DNA from: Bog-473 sp963783245
Lineage (GTDB): Bacteria > Actinomycetota > Acidimicrobiia > Acidimicrobiales > RAAP-2
NCBI GenBank assembly: GCA_963783245.1
Contig: CAWAMS010000008.1
Coordinates: 1-64,000 of the forward strand
Reading direction: 5' to 3'
DNA length: 64,000 bases
In this document: piece by piece, positions 8,632-17,970 of the stretch
Position numbering within the stretch: the stretch's first letter is position 1
How the letters are laid out: every line of letters begins with the position of its first letter
Notes under the pieces: model-generated
Told to the model about the DNA's origin: nothing
Seen by the model: the letters and a program-made list of their open reading frames with translations, nothing else
Database searches by the model: none
Position numbers and translations under genes: made by a program

Positions 8632-10217
8632 GCCGCCGTCCCGGTTTCGTGCTCGAGGTGGACAAATCCACGCCGCCGACCCTGTTCTGGAATGGCGAGG
8701 GCTTCACGCTCGAGACCCTCCCCGAGGGCAGTCGGGTGATTTACGCCCCCGAGCCGATGAAGGCGCTCGACGATCCTTACGGCGCCATTCGCCACGCCCT
8801 GCTGCACCCCGTCGGCGATCGCGACCCTTTGCCGGCGTTGCTCCACGCGGGCATGAAGCTGACGATCTGCTTCGATGACATCTCGCTCCCGCTCCCTCCG
8901 ATGGAAGCACCGGACATCCGCCAGATGGTCATCGAGACCGTGCTCGACATGGCCGCCGACGCCGGCGTCGATGACGTCATGCTCATCGCCGCCCTGGCGC
9001 TTCATCGGCGCATGACCGAAGACGAGTTGCGGCACGCGCTGGGCGACCGCGTCTACGACGCCTTCGCTCCGCACGGCCTCCTCACCCAGCACGACGCCGA
9101 GGACCCCGACAATCTCATCCATCTCGGCCAGACGGAATCGGGCGAGGACATTGAGATCAACAAGCGGGCCGCCACCTCGGATCTCCTGGTCTACGTCAAC
9201 ATAAACCTCGTCGCCATGGACGGTGGGCACAAGAGCGTGGCCACCGGACTGGCCAGCTACAAGTCGTTGCGTCATCACCACAATCCCCGGACCATGCAAC
9301 ATTCCCGATCATTCATGGACGCCCCGGCGTCCGAACTGCACAGTTCGAACTGGCGCATGGGGAGGTTTATCGCCGACGCCGGCGTGAAGGTCTTCCAGAT
9401 CGAGACCACGCTCAACACCGACACGTTCCCCTCCTCGTTCTCCTTCCTGCAAAAGCGCGAATGGGAGTGGAACCTGCGCGACCGCGCCACATTCGCCGCA
9501 ACCTCGCGGTCACTCAGAGGAGTGCCGCCTCGCCTCGCCCGCCAGATCTTCCACTCGATCGAATCGCCCCACGCCATGACATCCGTGCAGGCCGGTGAGG
9601 TCGAAGCCGTCCACGCCATCACGACAGAGAACGTGTGGAAGCAACAAGGAGTCGACGTGGAGGGGCAGACCGACATCCTGACGTTGGGACTGCCGTACAT
9701 CTGTCCCTACAACGTCAACTCGATCATGAATCCGATCCTGGTGGCCTGTCTCGGCTTGGGATACTTCTTCAACTTGTACCGCGGCAAGCCGCTCGTGCGC
9801 GAGGGCGGCGTGCTCATCCTGCGTCACCCGACGCGACCCGAGTTCCACCCTGGCCATCACCCCAGTTACATCGATTTCTACGAGCAGGTCCTCACCCAGA
9901 CCGTCGATCCCGTCGCCATCCACAAGCAATTCGAGGAGGCCTTCGCCACTGACCCGTGGTACATCCACCTCTACCGCACGGGTCACGCGTATCACGGCGT
10001 CCATCCCTTCTACATGTGGTACTGGTGCGCGCATGCGCTCGAGCATCTGGGCCGCGTCATCATCGTCGGTGGAGATGCCAAGGCTGTTCGTCGGCTCGGG
10101 TTCTCACCGGCTTCCTCGTTGAACGACGCGTTGGAAATCGCGAGCGACGTCGTCGGGCCCTCTCCCACCCTCACCCACCTGCACGCACCCCCGCTCATGA
10201 TGGCGGACGTGCACTGA
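8628..10217 (+). CDS. DUF2088/LarA-like protein
   Basis: 529 residues. The first two thirds resemble the lactate racemase LarA N-terminal domain (DUF2088): CFDDISLPLPPMEAPDIRQ corresponds to the nucleotide/substrate loop, ALHRRMTEDELRHALG to the conserved His-Arg segment, and MDGGHKSVATG to the segment whose Lys anchors the nickel-pincer cofactor in LarA. The Lys is present, but the wider LarA metal ligands are not all obvious. LarA enzymes racemise 2-hydroxy acids; many DUF2088 relatives have unknown roles. The ATG overlaps the dehydrogenase stop (ATGA) and its own stop overlaps the acyltransferase start (TGATG). It therefore belongs to this lipid operon rather than to a lactate pathway. Confidence 0.75.
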   Translation: MSRRPGFVLEVDKSTPPTLFWNGEGFTLETLPEGSRVIYAPEPMKALDDPYGAIRHALLHPVGDRDPLPALLHAGMKLTICFDDISLPLPPMEAPDIRQMVIETVLDMAADAGVDDVMLIAALALHRRMTEDELRHALGDRVYDAFAPHGLLTQHDAEDPDNLIHLGQTESGEDIEINKRAATSDLLVYVNINLVAMDGGHKSVATGLASYKSLRHHHNPRTMQHSRSFMDAPASELHSSNWRMGRFIADAGVKVFQIETTLNTDTFPSSFSFLQKREWEWNLRDRATFAATSRSLRGVPPRLARQIFHSIESPHAMTSVQAGEVEAVHAITTENVWKQQGVDVEGQTDILTLGLPYICPYNVNSIMNPILVACLGLGYFFNLYRGKPLVREGGVLILRHPTRPEFHPGHHPSYIDFYEQVLTQTVDPVAIHKQFEEAFATDPWYIHLYRTGHAYHGVHPFYMWYWCAHALEHLGRVIIVGGDAKAVRRLGFSPASSLNDALEIASDVVGPSPTLTHLHAPPLMMADVH

Positions 10218-11188
10218 TGTCACGGTCGGGGGGTCTGGTCAGTCGGGCGCGCCGCATCCGCTTTCCTCTGGCGGCACCGTCGTGGCCGGCCACCGTCGAA
10301 CGACCGGACCCCGAGCGCAAGCTCGGACTCGACTACGACCACGAGTGGTCTCGCCGTTACCCGGCCCGTCTGGCTCGAGCCATGGTCATGGACAACCTGG
10401 CTCGACCGGTCGCACGCGTCATCGCCCCCGCCACTGTGCGCGGCGTGGAGCACCTCCGCCACGTGCAGGGCCCGGTCATCTTCGCCGCGAATCACGCCAG
10501 CCACGTCGACACTCCACTCCTGTTGACCAACTTGCCTCTCGAGTTCCGTCACCACACCGTGGTGGCGGCCGCGTCCGACTATTTCTTCGATCGCACCTGG
10601 AAATCGATGCTCTGGTCGTTCGCCCTGGCCGCCATCCCGTTCGAACGGAGAAAGGTCAGCCGCAAGTCGGTCGACACTCTCTCCGCCTTGCTCGAGGACG
10701 GCTGGAACCTGGTCATCTTCCCCGAGGGTGGACGGTCACCCGACGGTTGGACGCAGCCCTTCGGCGGGGTCGCCGCCTACCTGGCCCGGCGCACCGGCCG
10801 CCCCGTCGTCCCGGTGTATCTCCATGGCACCCGCCACGTGCTGCCCAAGGTCTCCGATGTGCGCGCCCAGGCACCCGGCGGTTCGGGCACCGAGGGGCGT
10901 CGAGGTGGACAGCTGCGTCGCTCCCCGATCTCGGTCCTCTTCGGGGCCCCGCTCTCCCCCGACGAAGGCGAGAACGCCCATCGCTTCTCGGACCGGATCG
11001 AGGCCGCCGTCGCCAACCTCTCCCGTGAAGTGCACGCGGACTGGTGGCAGGCCCGACGGGCGGTCAGCACGGCCGACCCTGATGAAGGTGCTGCGCACGC
11101 GCACCGGGGGCCCGACGCGCCCGCGTGGCGCCGGGCCTGGGCCCTCGACACACCGCCGTCGAGTGGTCGCGCCCGTTGGCCTGAATAA
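10217..11188 (+). CDS. 1-acyl-glycerol-3-phosphate acyltransferase-like (PlsC/LPLAT)
   Basis: 323 residues. The acyltransferase motifs are in order: NHASHVD (block I, catalytic HxxxxD), ERRKVSRKS (block II region), FPEGGRSPDG (block III) and PVVPVYLHGT (block IV). Such enzymes esterify an acyl chain onto a glycerol-phosphate or similar alcohol at the inner membrane face. The ATG overlaps the upstream stop (TGATG), so it is the last coupled gene of the operon. An acyl acceptor related to the fatty alcohol made by the reductase is possible but speculative. Confidence 0.87.
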   Translation: MSRSGGLVSRARRIRFPLAAPSWPATVERPDPERKLGLDYDHEWSRRYPARLARAMVMDNLARPVARVIAPATVRGVEHLRHVQGPVIFAANHASHVDTPLLLTNLPLEFRHHTVVAAASDYFFDRTWKSMLWSFALAAIPFERRKVSRKSVDTLSALLEDGWNLVIFPEGGRSPDGWTQPFGGVAAYLARRTGRPVVPVYLHGTRHVLPKVSDVRAQAPGGSGTEGRRGGQLRRSPISVLFGAPLSPDEGENAHRFSDRIEAAVANLSREVHADWWQARRAVSTADPDEGAAHAHRGPDAPAWRRAWALDTPPSSGRARWPE

Positions 11189-11228
11189 TTCCGGTCCCGA
11201 ACGGCCGCCAGCTGTGAAAGGAGCCCCG

Positions 11229-11672
11229 ATGTCCACTTCCGATCCTCGTGCGATCAGCGATACCCCTCAGGCCGCACACGCAGGTGACCACGCGGGCGGC
11301 GTGGTCACGAAGATCAGCTCTCGATCCGTTGCCGAGACCGCGTCGTTGTTCACGGCATTGCTCATCAGCAAGGACCTCAAAATCTTCGACGTGATCGATC
11401 AACGTGGCGAAGCCCTACTGGTCGGATTGCCGCTACGGGACACGGTGCTGGTCATCTTCGGGAACCCGGCCGCAGGTACCGCGGTGATGGACGCCTCACC
11501 CTTGTCAGCTCTGGATCTTCCGCTCAAGGTGCTGATCTGGTCGGACGAGGGACGGACCAACGTCTCCTATGTCTCACCCGACGCCCTGGCGGCTCGTTGG
11601 GGCCTCAGTCCAGAACTCGTGGCGAACCTCCGCGGGATCGACGCACTCACGGACGCGCTCGTCGACCGATAG
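11229..11672 (+). CDS. DUF302 domain protein
   Basis: 147 residues; ATG with AAAGGAG ribosome site. After a polar N-terminus (about 35 residues) comes a DUF302-type domain: FTALLISKDLKIFDVIDQ, then LPLRDTVLVIFGNPAAGTAV and DLPLKVLIWSDEGRTNVSY. The function of DUF302 is not known; the fold is small alpha/beta and often found alone. It follows the acyltransferase by 40 bp and may be the last gene of that transcript. Confidence 0.75.
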   Translation: MSTSDPRAISDTPQAAHAGDHAGGVVTKISSRSVAETASLFTALLISKDLKIFDVIDQRGEALLVGLPLRDTVLVIFGNPAAGTAVMDASPLSALDLPLKVLIWSDEGRTNVSYVSPDALAARWGLSPELVANLRGIDALTDALVDR

Positions 11673-11712
11673 CGGGGCGCACCGGCGCGGCGCGCATCTG
11701 CTCGCCGAACCC

Positions 11713-12066
11713 TTATGCGTGTGCGGGCGGTTGCCGTACTCCGATTTCGTTGCCGTCGGCGTCGCTGACCTTCGCGACGAGCATCCCGCCGCCGACGTCG
11801 GTCGGCTCTTGCACCAACTTTGCTCCGGCCTTCTGGAGGGCGGCGAGGGTGGCCGAGATGTCATCGACGTCGTAGAACGGCACAGGCCCCGTCATGCCCT
11901 GGTCGTGCCCATTGGGAACGAGACCGATCTCGGCCCCGTTGACAGAGAAGCCGACGTAAAAGGGCGAGTCGACGTGGGGTGCGGCACCGAACAGAGCGGT
12001 GAAGACGGCTTTCGCCTTCTCGGGGTCCCTCACAGGGTAGAGCACGGTAGTGCACTGAACTTCCAT
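11713..12066 (-). CDS. VOC-family (glyoxalase-like) protein
   Basis: 117 residues with the paired beta-alpha-beta-beta-beta repeats of the vicinal oxygen chelate superfamily: TVLYPVRDPEKAKAVFTALFG at the start and SDADGNEIGVRQ at the end, the latter carrying the usual metal-binding Glu position. These proteins act as isomerases, dioxygenases or drug-binding proteins. It is divergent from the ECF sigma gene at 12142; an ECF41 regulon member beside its sigma factor would be typical. Confidence 0.8.
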   Translation of the reverse strand: MEVQCTTVLYPVRDPEKAKAVFTALFGAAPHVDSPFYVGFSVNGAEIGLVPNGHDQGMTGPVPFYDVDDISATLAALQKAGAKLVQEPTDVGGGMLVAKVSDADGNEIGVRQPPAHA

Positions 12067-12141
12067 CGATATCTCCTCTTGTCACGTTTCACCACACTCG
12101 TGGGTCAATGTATATGACACCGAAGCACAGGAGAATGTGAC

Positions 12142-13035
12142 GTGGATCAGACGATAACGCTGGCGGATCGATTCGAAGCCAACCGGCCGCATCTTCGTGC
12201 CCTGGCGTTCCGGATCCTCGGCAATGCCGAGGACGCGGACGATGCTCTTCAAGAGGCCTGGCTCCGCCTGTCGACAACGGACGCCGGCGAGATCGCGAAT
12301 CTCGGGGGCTGGCTGACGACCGTTGTCTCACGGCTCTGCCTCAATACGCTCCGGCATCGGCAACGGCGACCCTCTACGTCGATCGATGACGGATCCATCG
12401 TCGAAGAGTTGGCACTGCGGGCTGCGGTGACGCCCGAGGATCAGGCCATTCTCGCCGACTCCATGGGCCACGCACTCCTCGTCGTCCTCGACAGACTCAA
12501 CCCGGCCGAGCGGATCTCCTTCGTCCTCCACGACATGTTCTCCGTGTCGTACGGGGAGATCGCCTGGATCCTCGGTAAGTCAGAGGACGCGTGCCGCCAG
12601 CTTGCGAGCAGGGCACGCCGGCGCGTGCGAAGAGCAGAGGATCCGAGCTCTGATGCCCGGCGGCAGCACGACATAGTCGTCGCGTTTCTCACCGCGGCAA
12701 AATCGGGGGACTTCGAGTCGCTGCTCTCGCTCCTCAGCCCTGATGCCGAACTCGTCGCTGATGCAGCGGCTATCGCCATGGGTGCCCCGGCGAGCCTGGT
12801 TGGACCACGCGATGTCGCAGCGAGATTCTCCGGGGGTGCGAAGGCTGCTCGCATCGCGTTCCTCGACGGGCTGGCGGGGCTGGTGTGGGCGCAGGGTGGC
12901 ACAGCGAAAGTCGCCTTCGATTTCACCGTCGTTGCAGGCAGGGTGACTCGGATCGAGATGATCGCCGATCACGACGTCCTCGAGGAGATTGACATGGATT
13001 TCGTCCGCCGCAGCAGGAGAGGCGCCGGCACGTGA
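12142..13035 (+). CDS. ECF sigma factor, ECF41/SigJ type, with SnoaL-like C-terminal domain
   Basis: 297 residues, GTG start after an AGGAG site. Sigma region 2 lies at about 8-75 (FRILGNAEDADDALQEAWLR), sigma region 4 at about 110-165 (LNPAERISFVLHDMFSVSYG), and a SnoaL/NTF2-like domain at about 175-290. This long C-terminal extension defines the ECF41 class, which has no separate anti-sigma factor; the extension itself controls activity. ECF41 genes usually sit beside their target, often an oxidoreductase or small enzyme; here the divergent VOC gene is the candidate. TGTCACG (12080-12086) and, on the other strand, TGTCATA (12119-12113) resemble the ECF41 -35 element, but I could not match a convincing -10. 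Confidence 0.88.
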   Translation: MDQTITLADRFEANRPHLRALAFRILGNAEDADDALQEAWLRLSTTDAGEIANLGGWLTTVVSRLCLNTLRHRQRRPSTSIDDGSIVEELALRAAVTPEDQAILADSMGHALLVVLDRLNPAERISFVLHDMFSVSYGEIAWILGKSEDACRQLASRARRRVRRAEDPSSDARRQHDIVVAFLTAAKSGDFESLLSLLSPDAELVADAAAIAMGAPASLVGPRDVAARFSGGAKAARIAFLDGLAGLVWAQGGTAKVAFDFTVVAGRVTRIEMIADHDVLEEIDMDFVRRSRRGAGT

Positions 13036-13098
13036 GGCCGAGCCCAACGGCACGGCCGGCTGACGACTGCGGACGAGCGGCTCGAGGAGAGCTCGCTC

Positions 13099-15617
13099 TC
13101 AGTACGGCTCGCCGAGCCGGTCCAGGTAGTCGTCGGCGAGAATCTTCTCCTCCCGGTAGCGCTCGAAGTCCGCGTCGGAGACGCCGAGCACCTTCTTGTA
13201 GACGTACTCGTTGTCCTCGCCCAGGACCGGCGATCCCCGGCGCCACTCCTGGGGAACACCGCTGTAGGGCTGCCCCGGGTGCAGGTGGGTGCCCACGTCG
13301 AGGCTGTGCAGAGGACGCTGCCATTCGCGCTCTCCGAAATGCGGATCCGCGGCGAACCTTTCGTCGTCGAGAATCGGTCCGGCGGCGATCCCCGCCCGTT
13401 GGAGGTCGAGAAAGGCCTGTTGCGCCCACTGTCCCGCCGCCCAAGCGCCAATCACCCGGTCCAACTCGTCGTGGTGCTCCTGACGCCCGGTCAGATCAGC
13501 GAACCGAGGGTCCCGACCGAGATCTCCCCGGCCCATCACCTCGGTCAAGGCGAGCCACGCCGCATCGTCCTCAACCGAGATGGCCAGCCAGTCCTCGCCT
13601 CCCCGGCATCGGTACAGACCCTGTGGCGCGCGCCAACGGTCCCGGTTGCCCCAACGCCGGGGCTCCACGCCGAGTTGGCAGTCGATGAAGATGTCCCCCA
13701 GGTGATTCAAGATGTTCTCGCTCTGGTCGACCTCGACCAGTTGCCCCCGGCCGGTCTGCGCCCGGTAACGCAATGCGGCGACGGTGGCGAAGGCGGCGGC
13801 AGGGCCCGAGGCCGCGTCCATGTACGTCGTGCCTGGTGTGGTGACGAGCTCGGTCTCGCGATGTCCGCAGAGCCAGGCCATGCCGGTGAGGCCGTCGAAC
13901 TGCGCACCGAAGCCGGTGAAGTCGGACCAATCGCCGGTCAGTCCCGTCGGCGGCATGCGCACGATGATCAAGCGGGGATTGCGAGCTTGCAGTTCGCTCG
14001 TGTAGAGGCCGATGTGGGGCAGACCGCTCGTGCGGAAGTTCTCGATGAACACGTCGGAGCGCTCCAACAATCGCATGAGGAGCTCCCGGCCTTCGGGTCG
14101 TCGGTTGTCGATGGTGCACGAGAGCTTGTTCCGTGCGATGGCGTTGTTCATGGCGTGGCGGTTCCACGGGCGGTCCGGCCGGTCGGGAACAGGGTCTACC
14201 GTAGAGCGAGCCGAGAAACCCCGGATCCAAGATGGTGGGTCGAGCCTGGTACCCCTTCGTCGTCGGGGGCAGTATCCAGGGGTTCTCGACCCGAATGACC
14301 TCAGCGCCGAGGTCGGCGAGCAGCATGGTGGCGAAAGGGCCCGACCAGACCGTGGTCAGATCGACCACCCTGATCCCCCGGAGTGGCGGAGACGAGGGCG
14401 ACGGCACGTTGTCAGAGACGGCCCGCGCCGGTGGCCTGCTCCCCTGCGCGGCCGCCGGCAGGCTCAACTCCGCCGCAACATCCTCGTCGTGCTCACCGCG
14501 GCGCGGGGCGAGGCGCCGCGAGTGACCATCCACCCTCGGCAAAGCGATAGGGGGCTCCGGGCATCTTGATGGACCCTGCTCCGGGATCATCCGCATGGAC
14601 CCAGAAGCCGCGCTGGGCCAGGTGGTCGGCCGCAATGACCTCGCCCGGCTCGTTCACGCCCGCCAACGGCCAACCCACCCGTTGTGCCTCCGCGGTCGCC
14701 TCGGCGCGCGTGCGAGCCAAGAGCCACGGATAGAGGGCCGCATCGATCACCTCTTTGGTCTCACCGCGCTCAAATGCATCCGGGCGGGCGAATGCGGCGT
14801 AGAGGTCCTCGTCATTGAGGACTTCGAGCATCTGGTCCAGTTGCTGGGGCGTGGACATCATCGCCACGTACCCGTCTGCGCATGGGTACACGCCAAGTGG
14901 GAGCAGCGATTCACGCCCTCCGGCATAGAGGCTCGGTCCGGGCGTGCAATCGCGGTAGCGATAGGAAAGGAGGGTTGTCGCCCGGGCGGGAATCGTCGAA
15001 AGGGCTTCGGTGGCCGCGCAGTCGACGAAATATCCCACACCGGTCGCTTCAGCGTTCAGCACGGCCCCGAGCGCACCCAGCGCGGCCAGATTGGCCACCA
15101 CACAGAGCCCGAGATGACCGGGGAAGCGGACGGGAGCCTCGTTCGTCCGATCATCGATCATGTTGTTGCTCATGGCTTGCGCGATCAGGTCTTCCCAGTG
15201 GTAGCCGGCGTAGGGCCCCGTGGCGCCGAACCCGCTGATGCGCACCAGCGAGACACCCGGCGTGCGCTCGTGCACGGTGTTCCACGAGTACCCCCACGTC
15301 TCGAGGCGCCCCGGACCCGTTGCCTCGATGATCAGGTCGCTGCGATCAATGAGCGCACCCAGCCGTTCTCGGCCGCTGACCGTCGCCGGGTCGAGGACGG
15401 TGCTGCGCTTGTTGGTGTTCAGGTGCAGGAAGGCCCCGCCCCGGAACGTCCCATCCAGATCGCGGGCGACACTCTCACGATGACGCAGCACGTCGCCGGA
15501 CGGGCTCTCTACCTTGACCACATCGGCACCCAAATCGGCGAACAGCTTTCCGCAATAGCTGCCGACAACGCCCTCGGCCAACTCCACCACCTTGATCCCG
15601 CTCATCAGCTGTCGCAA
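13099..15617 (-). CDS. tandem (two-domain) CaiB/BaiF type III CoA-transferase, frame broken twice
   Basis: Two complete CoA-transferase domains read on the minus strand and join through two +1 shifts at about 14515 and 14190 into one protein of about 838 residues. Domain 1 begins GIKVVELAEGVVGSYCGKLF, has SGFGATGPYAGYHWEDLIAQ with the catalytic Asp, and ends in the family tail APRRGEHDEDVAAELS. A Pro/Ala/Ser linker leads to domain 2, GIRVVDLTTVWSGPFATML...LGAEVIRVENP, which ends near LGEPY. Type III enzymes move CoA between acids through an aspartyl-CoA intermediate or racemise 2-methylacyl-CoAs. The tail motif of domain 1 running straight into domain 2 favours a real fusion. The TTG at 15617 is used; an ATG lies at 15605. 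Confidence 0.75.
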
Positions 15618-15670
15618 TGCCCCCCCTTTCCTGCCAGGAGGCCGAGGCTAATCGGTGTGGATCGCGGTGT

Positions 15671-16873
15671 TCAGGACGTCGGCCAGACCAACTCGAGGTT
15701 CTCGACCGACCGCAGCCCGGGGGGATAGTGCAGCTCGATCCCGGGCTTCAGCTCATACTCGGGGATGCGCCGGTGCCACTCGCGCAATGCGATGCGAAGC
15801 TCTCGGCGGGCCAGGTGCGAGCCGAGACATCGATGCACCCCACCCCCGAATCCCAGATGCCGATTCTCCTCACGGTCGAAACGCACATCGAAAGGGTCGC
15901 CGAACACTGCCGGGTCGACATTGGCCGCCCCGATCGAGACGAACACGATGCTGCCTGGAGTGATTGGACAGCCGGCCACGACGGTGTCGCCGGTGGCGGC
16001 GCGTGCAGTACCTGCGACCGGGGTCTCCCACCGCAGGAGTTCTTCGACGGCGCGGGGGATGACGGACGGGTCCGCCACGATCTGGCGCCGATGCTCGGCG
16101 TGCTGGGCCAAATAGGCGAAGAACAGGGTAAGCGAATCGGTGACGGTGTCGAGTCCGGCGATCAAGAAGAGGAAGCAGATGTCGAGGATCTCGTCTCGGC
16201 TCAGCTTCTCCCCGTCCACTTCGGCCCGCAGGAATTCGGTCAGGATGTCGTGTTCGGGTTTTTTCTGACGCTCATCCAAGATCGCGTCGAAATACACGTA
16301 GATCTCCTGACCGATCTCCTCTCTGAAGTGCATCTGCTCGGTCGGATCCCCCGGAGGGCGCATGATGCCATCCTTGAGCCGCAGAAGCGTGTCGAGCTCC
16401 TCCCACGGCAGGCCCATCAGCCCCAAGAAGACCGCGGAGGGGAAAAGTACCGCCAGCTCCTCGCTGAAGTTGCAGCTGCCGCGGTCGATGAACGCGTCGA
16501 TGAAATGGTTCATCCGCGCGGCCACGTCGTCTTCGATGGCATCCATCTTCTTCGGCGCAAAGAGGGGATCGAGGATCTTGCGGTACTTCAGGTGCTCGGG
16601 CGGGTCGACACTGAGCGGAATGAGCGGGCGCACGTTGCCCAGCTGCACGAGGTCTCGCGAGGTGTAGCTCTCGGGATTGCGCAGCACCTCGTCGACGGCG
16701 GCCCTGCTCGCCACGACGACAAACCCTTCCGCAGGACAAATGATCCCGCCGTTCTCGAGAAGCGCCTTGTACTTCGGCTGTGGCTCGACCAGGTCGAAGA
16801 GGTCGTCGAGCCCCTCCTCATCGCCCCGGAACACCGCTGTGGGCTCGTCCTGGCTCTCTGACGCCTCTGACAT
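15671..16873 (-). CDS. cytochrome P450
   Basis: 400 residues, a soluble bacterial P450 of normal length. The oxygen-activation helix reads AGLDTVTDSL, the K-helix EELLRW (ExxR), and the haem loop FGGGVHRCLGSHLAR, with Cys as the iron ligand. ATG at 16873 follows GAGGGAG. It hydroxylates an unactivated carbon using electrons from a ferredoxin, which is not encoded nearby. The gene sits 53 bp from the CoA-transferase and beside an SDR and an Ltp2-like aldolase, so a sterol, terpenoid or branched-chain acid is a reasonable substrate guess. Confidence 0.93.
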   Translation of the reverse strand: MSEASESQDEPTAVFRGDEEGLDDLFDLVEPQPKYKALLENGGIICPAEGFVVVASRAAVDEVLRNPESYTSRDLVQLGNVRPLIPLSVDPPEHLKYRKILDPLFAPKKMDAIEDDVAARMNHFIDAFIDRGSCNFSEELAVLFPSAVFLGLMGLPWEELDTLLRLKDGIMRPPGDPTEQMHFREEIGQEIYVYFDAILDERQKKPEHDILTEFLRAEVDGEKLSRDEILDICFLFLIAGLDTVTDSLTLFFAYLAQHAEHRRQIVADPSVIPRAVEELLRWETPVAGTARAATGDTVVAGCPITPGSIVFVSIGAANVDPAVFGDPFDVRFDREENRHLGFGGGVHRCLGSHLARRELRIALREWHRRIPEYELKPGIELHYPPGLRSVENLELVWPTS

Positions 16874-17061
16874 CGCGCTCCCTCGGTTCGACCACTTTTC
16901 GCCACCCGTCCGCCATGGACCGCCCGATCCTAACGAGCCTGGGACCCCAAAGCTTGGGCGACTGCCTGAGAACATACGGGACGCAGCGTGCGCCGCCGAA
17001 TAACCTGACACCCGGCCGTCAGACTTCGGCCGTTCCGTTCTCCAGAGAGGTGCGACAGAAG

Positions 17062-17970
17062 ATGAGCGAACTAGAAGGCAGGGTGGCCATCATCACCGGA
17101 GCCGGCCGGGGCATCGGGCGGGAACACGCGCTGCTTTTCGCGTCCGAGGGGGCCAAAGTCGTGGTGAACGACCTCGGCGGAGCGACCGACGGCACCGGGG
17201 CTGACGCCTCGCCTGCTCAGCAGGTAGTCGACGAGATCACCGCAGCCGGGGGAACAGCGGTCGCCAACCACGACGACGTTTCGGATTGGGACGGCGCACA
17301 GCGTCTGATCGATCAGGCGGTGACCAGCTTCGGCAATCTCCACATCCTGGTCAACAACGCGGGGATCCTGCGCGACCGCATGCTCATCAACATGTCCCCG
17401 GAGGAATGGGACGTGATCATGAAGGTGCACCTGCGCGGTCACTTCTGCACGACACGGTGGGCGGCCACGTACTGGCGTGAAGAGTCCAAGGCGGGGAGGG
17501 CCGACAAACGATCGGTGATCAACACCTCGTCGACCTCCGGGCTGTTCGGCAACGTGGGTCAGACCAACTACGGAGCGGCCAAAACGGGGATCGCCACCTT
17601 CTCGATGATCGCCGACAACGAGTTGGCCCGGTACGGCGTGCGTGTCAATGCCATTGCGCCCGCTGCTGCGACTCGTCTCACGGCCACGGTCGCCGTCGAA
17701 CGACCGGTCGTGGCGCCCGATGAATGGTCGCCGATGGACCCCGCCAACATTGCTCCGTTCGTCGCCTACCTCGCCACCGAGGACTGCCCCATCCACGGGA
17801 GGGTCTTCCTCGTCGCCGGCGGGCAGGTCCACTTGTTCCAGCCCTTCGCCATCATCGACAAGGTGGAGAAGAACGGCCTCTGGACCATCGACGAGCTGCG
17901 GACCCAGGCTGCGCACTTTGCCGACGAGCCCTTCACCCTCAACAACCCCTACGAGGGTCAGATCGGCTAA
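17062..17970 (+). CDS. short-chain dehydrogenase (3-hydroxyacyl-CoA dehydrogenase-like SDR)
   Basis: 302 residues. TGAGRGIGREHAL is the NAD-binding loop, NNAG the structural motif, and YGAAKTG the catalytic Tyr-Lys; the sequence VVNDLGGATDG is typical of the dehydrogenase part of multifunctional beta-oxidation proteins. It has a C-terminal extension past 250 residues (QPFAIIDKVEKNGLWTIDEL). A close paralogue lies at 38559. It likely oxidises a 3-hydroxyacyl-CoA or steroid hydroxyl in the same pathway as the P450 and aldolase. It converges on the OB-fold gene with a 4-bp overlap. Confidence 0.88.
   Translation: MSELEGRVAIITGAGRGIGREHALLFASEGAKVVVNDLGGATDGTGADASPAQQVVDEITAAGGTAVANHDDVSDWDGAQRLIDQAVTSFGNLHILVNNAGILRDRMLINMSPEEWDVIMKVHLRGHFCTTRWAATYWREESKAGRADKRSVINTSSTSGLFGNVGQTNYGAAKTGIATFSMIADNELARYGVRVNAIAPAAATRLTATVAVERPVVAPDEWSPMDPANIAPFVAYLATEDCPIHGRVFLVAGGQVHLFQPFAIIDKVEKNGLWTIDELRTQAAHFADEPFTLNNPYEGQIG

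Noticed and set aside
7323..10217. A 964-residue fused dehydrogenase-LarA protein
   Set aside because: The open frame is accidental. The dehydrogenase C-terminus is found in the +1 frame up to 8631, and the LarA-like protein has its own ATG at 8628.
10220..11402. Long minus-strand frames opposite the acyltransferase and DUF302 genes
   Set aside because: They are antisense shadows typical of high-GC DNA, with no ribosome sites and no recognisable motifs.
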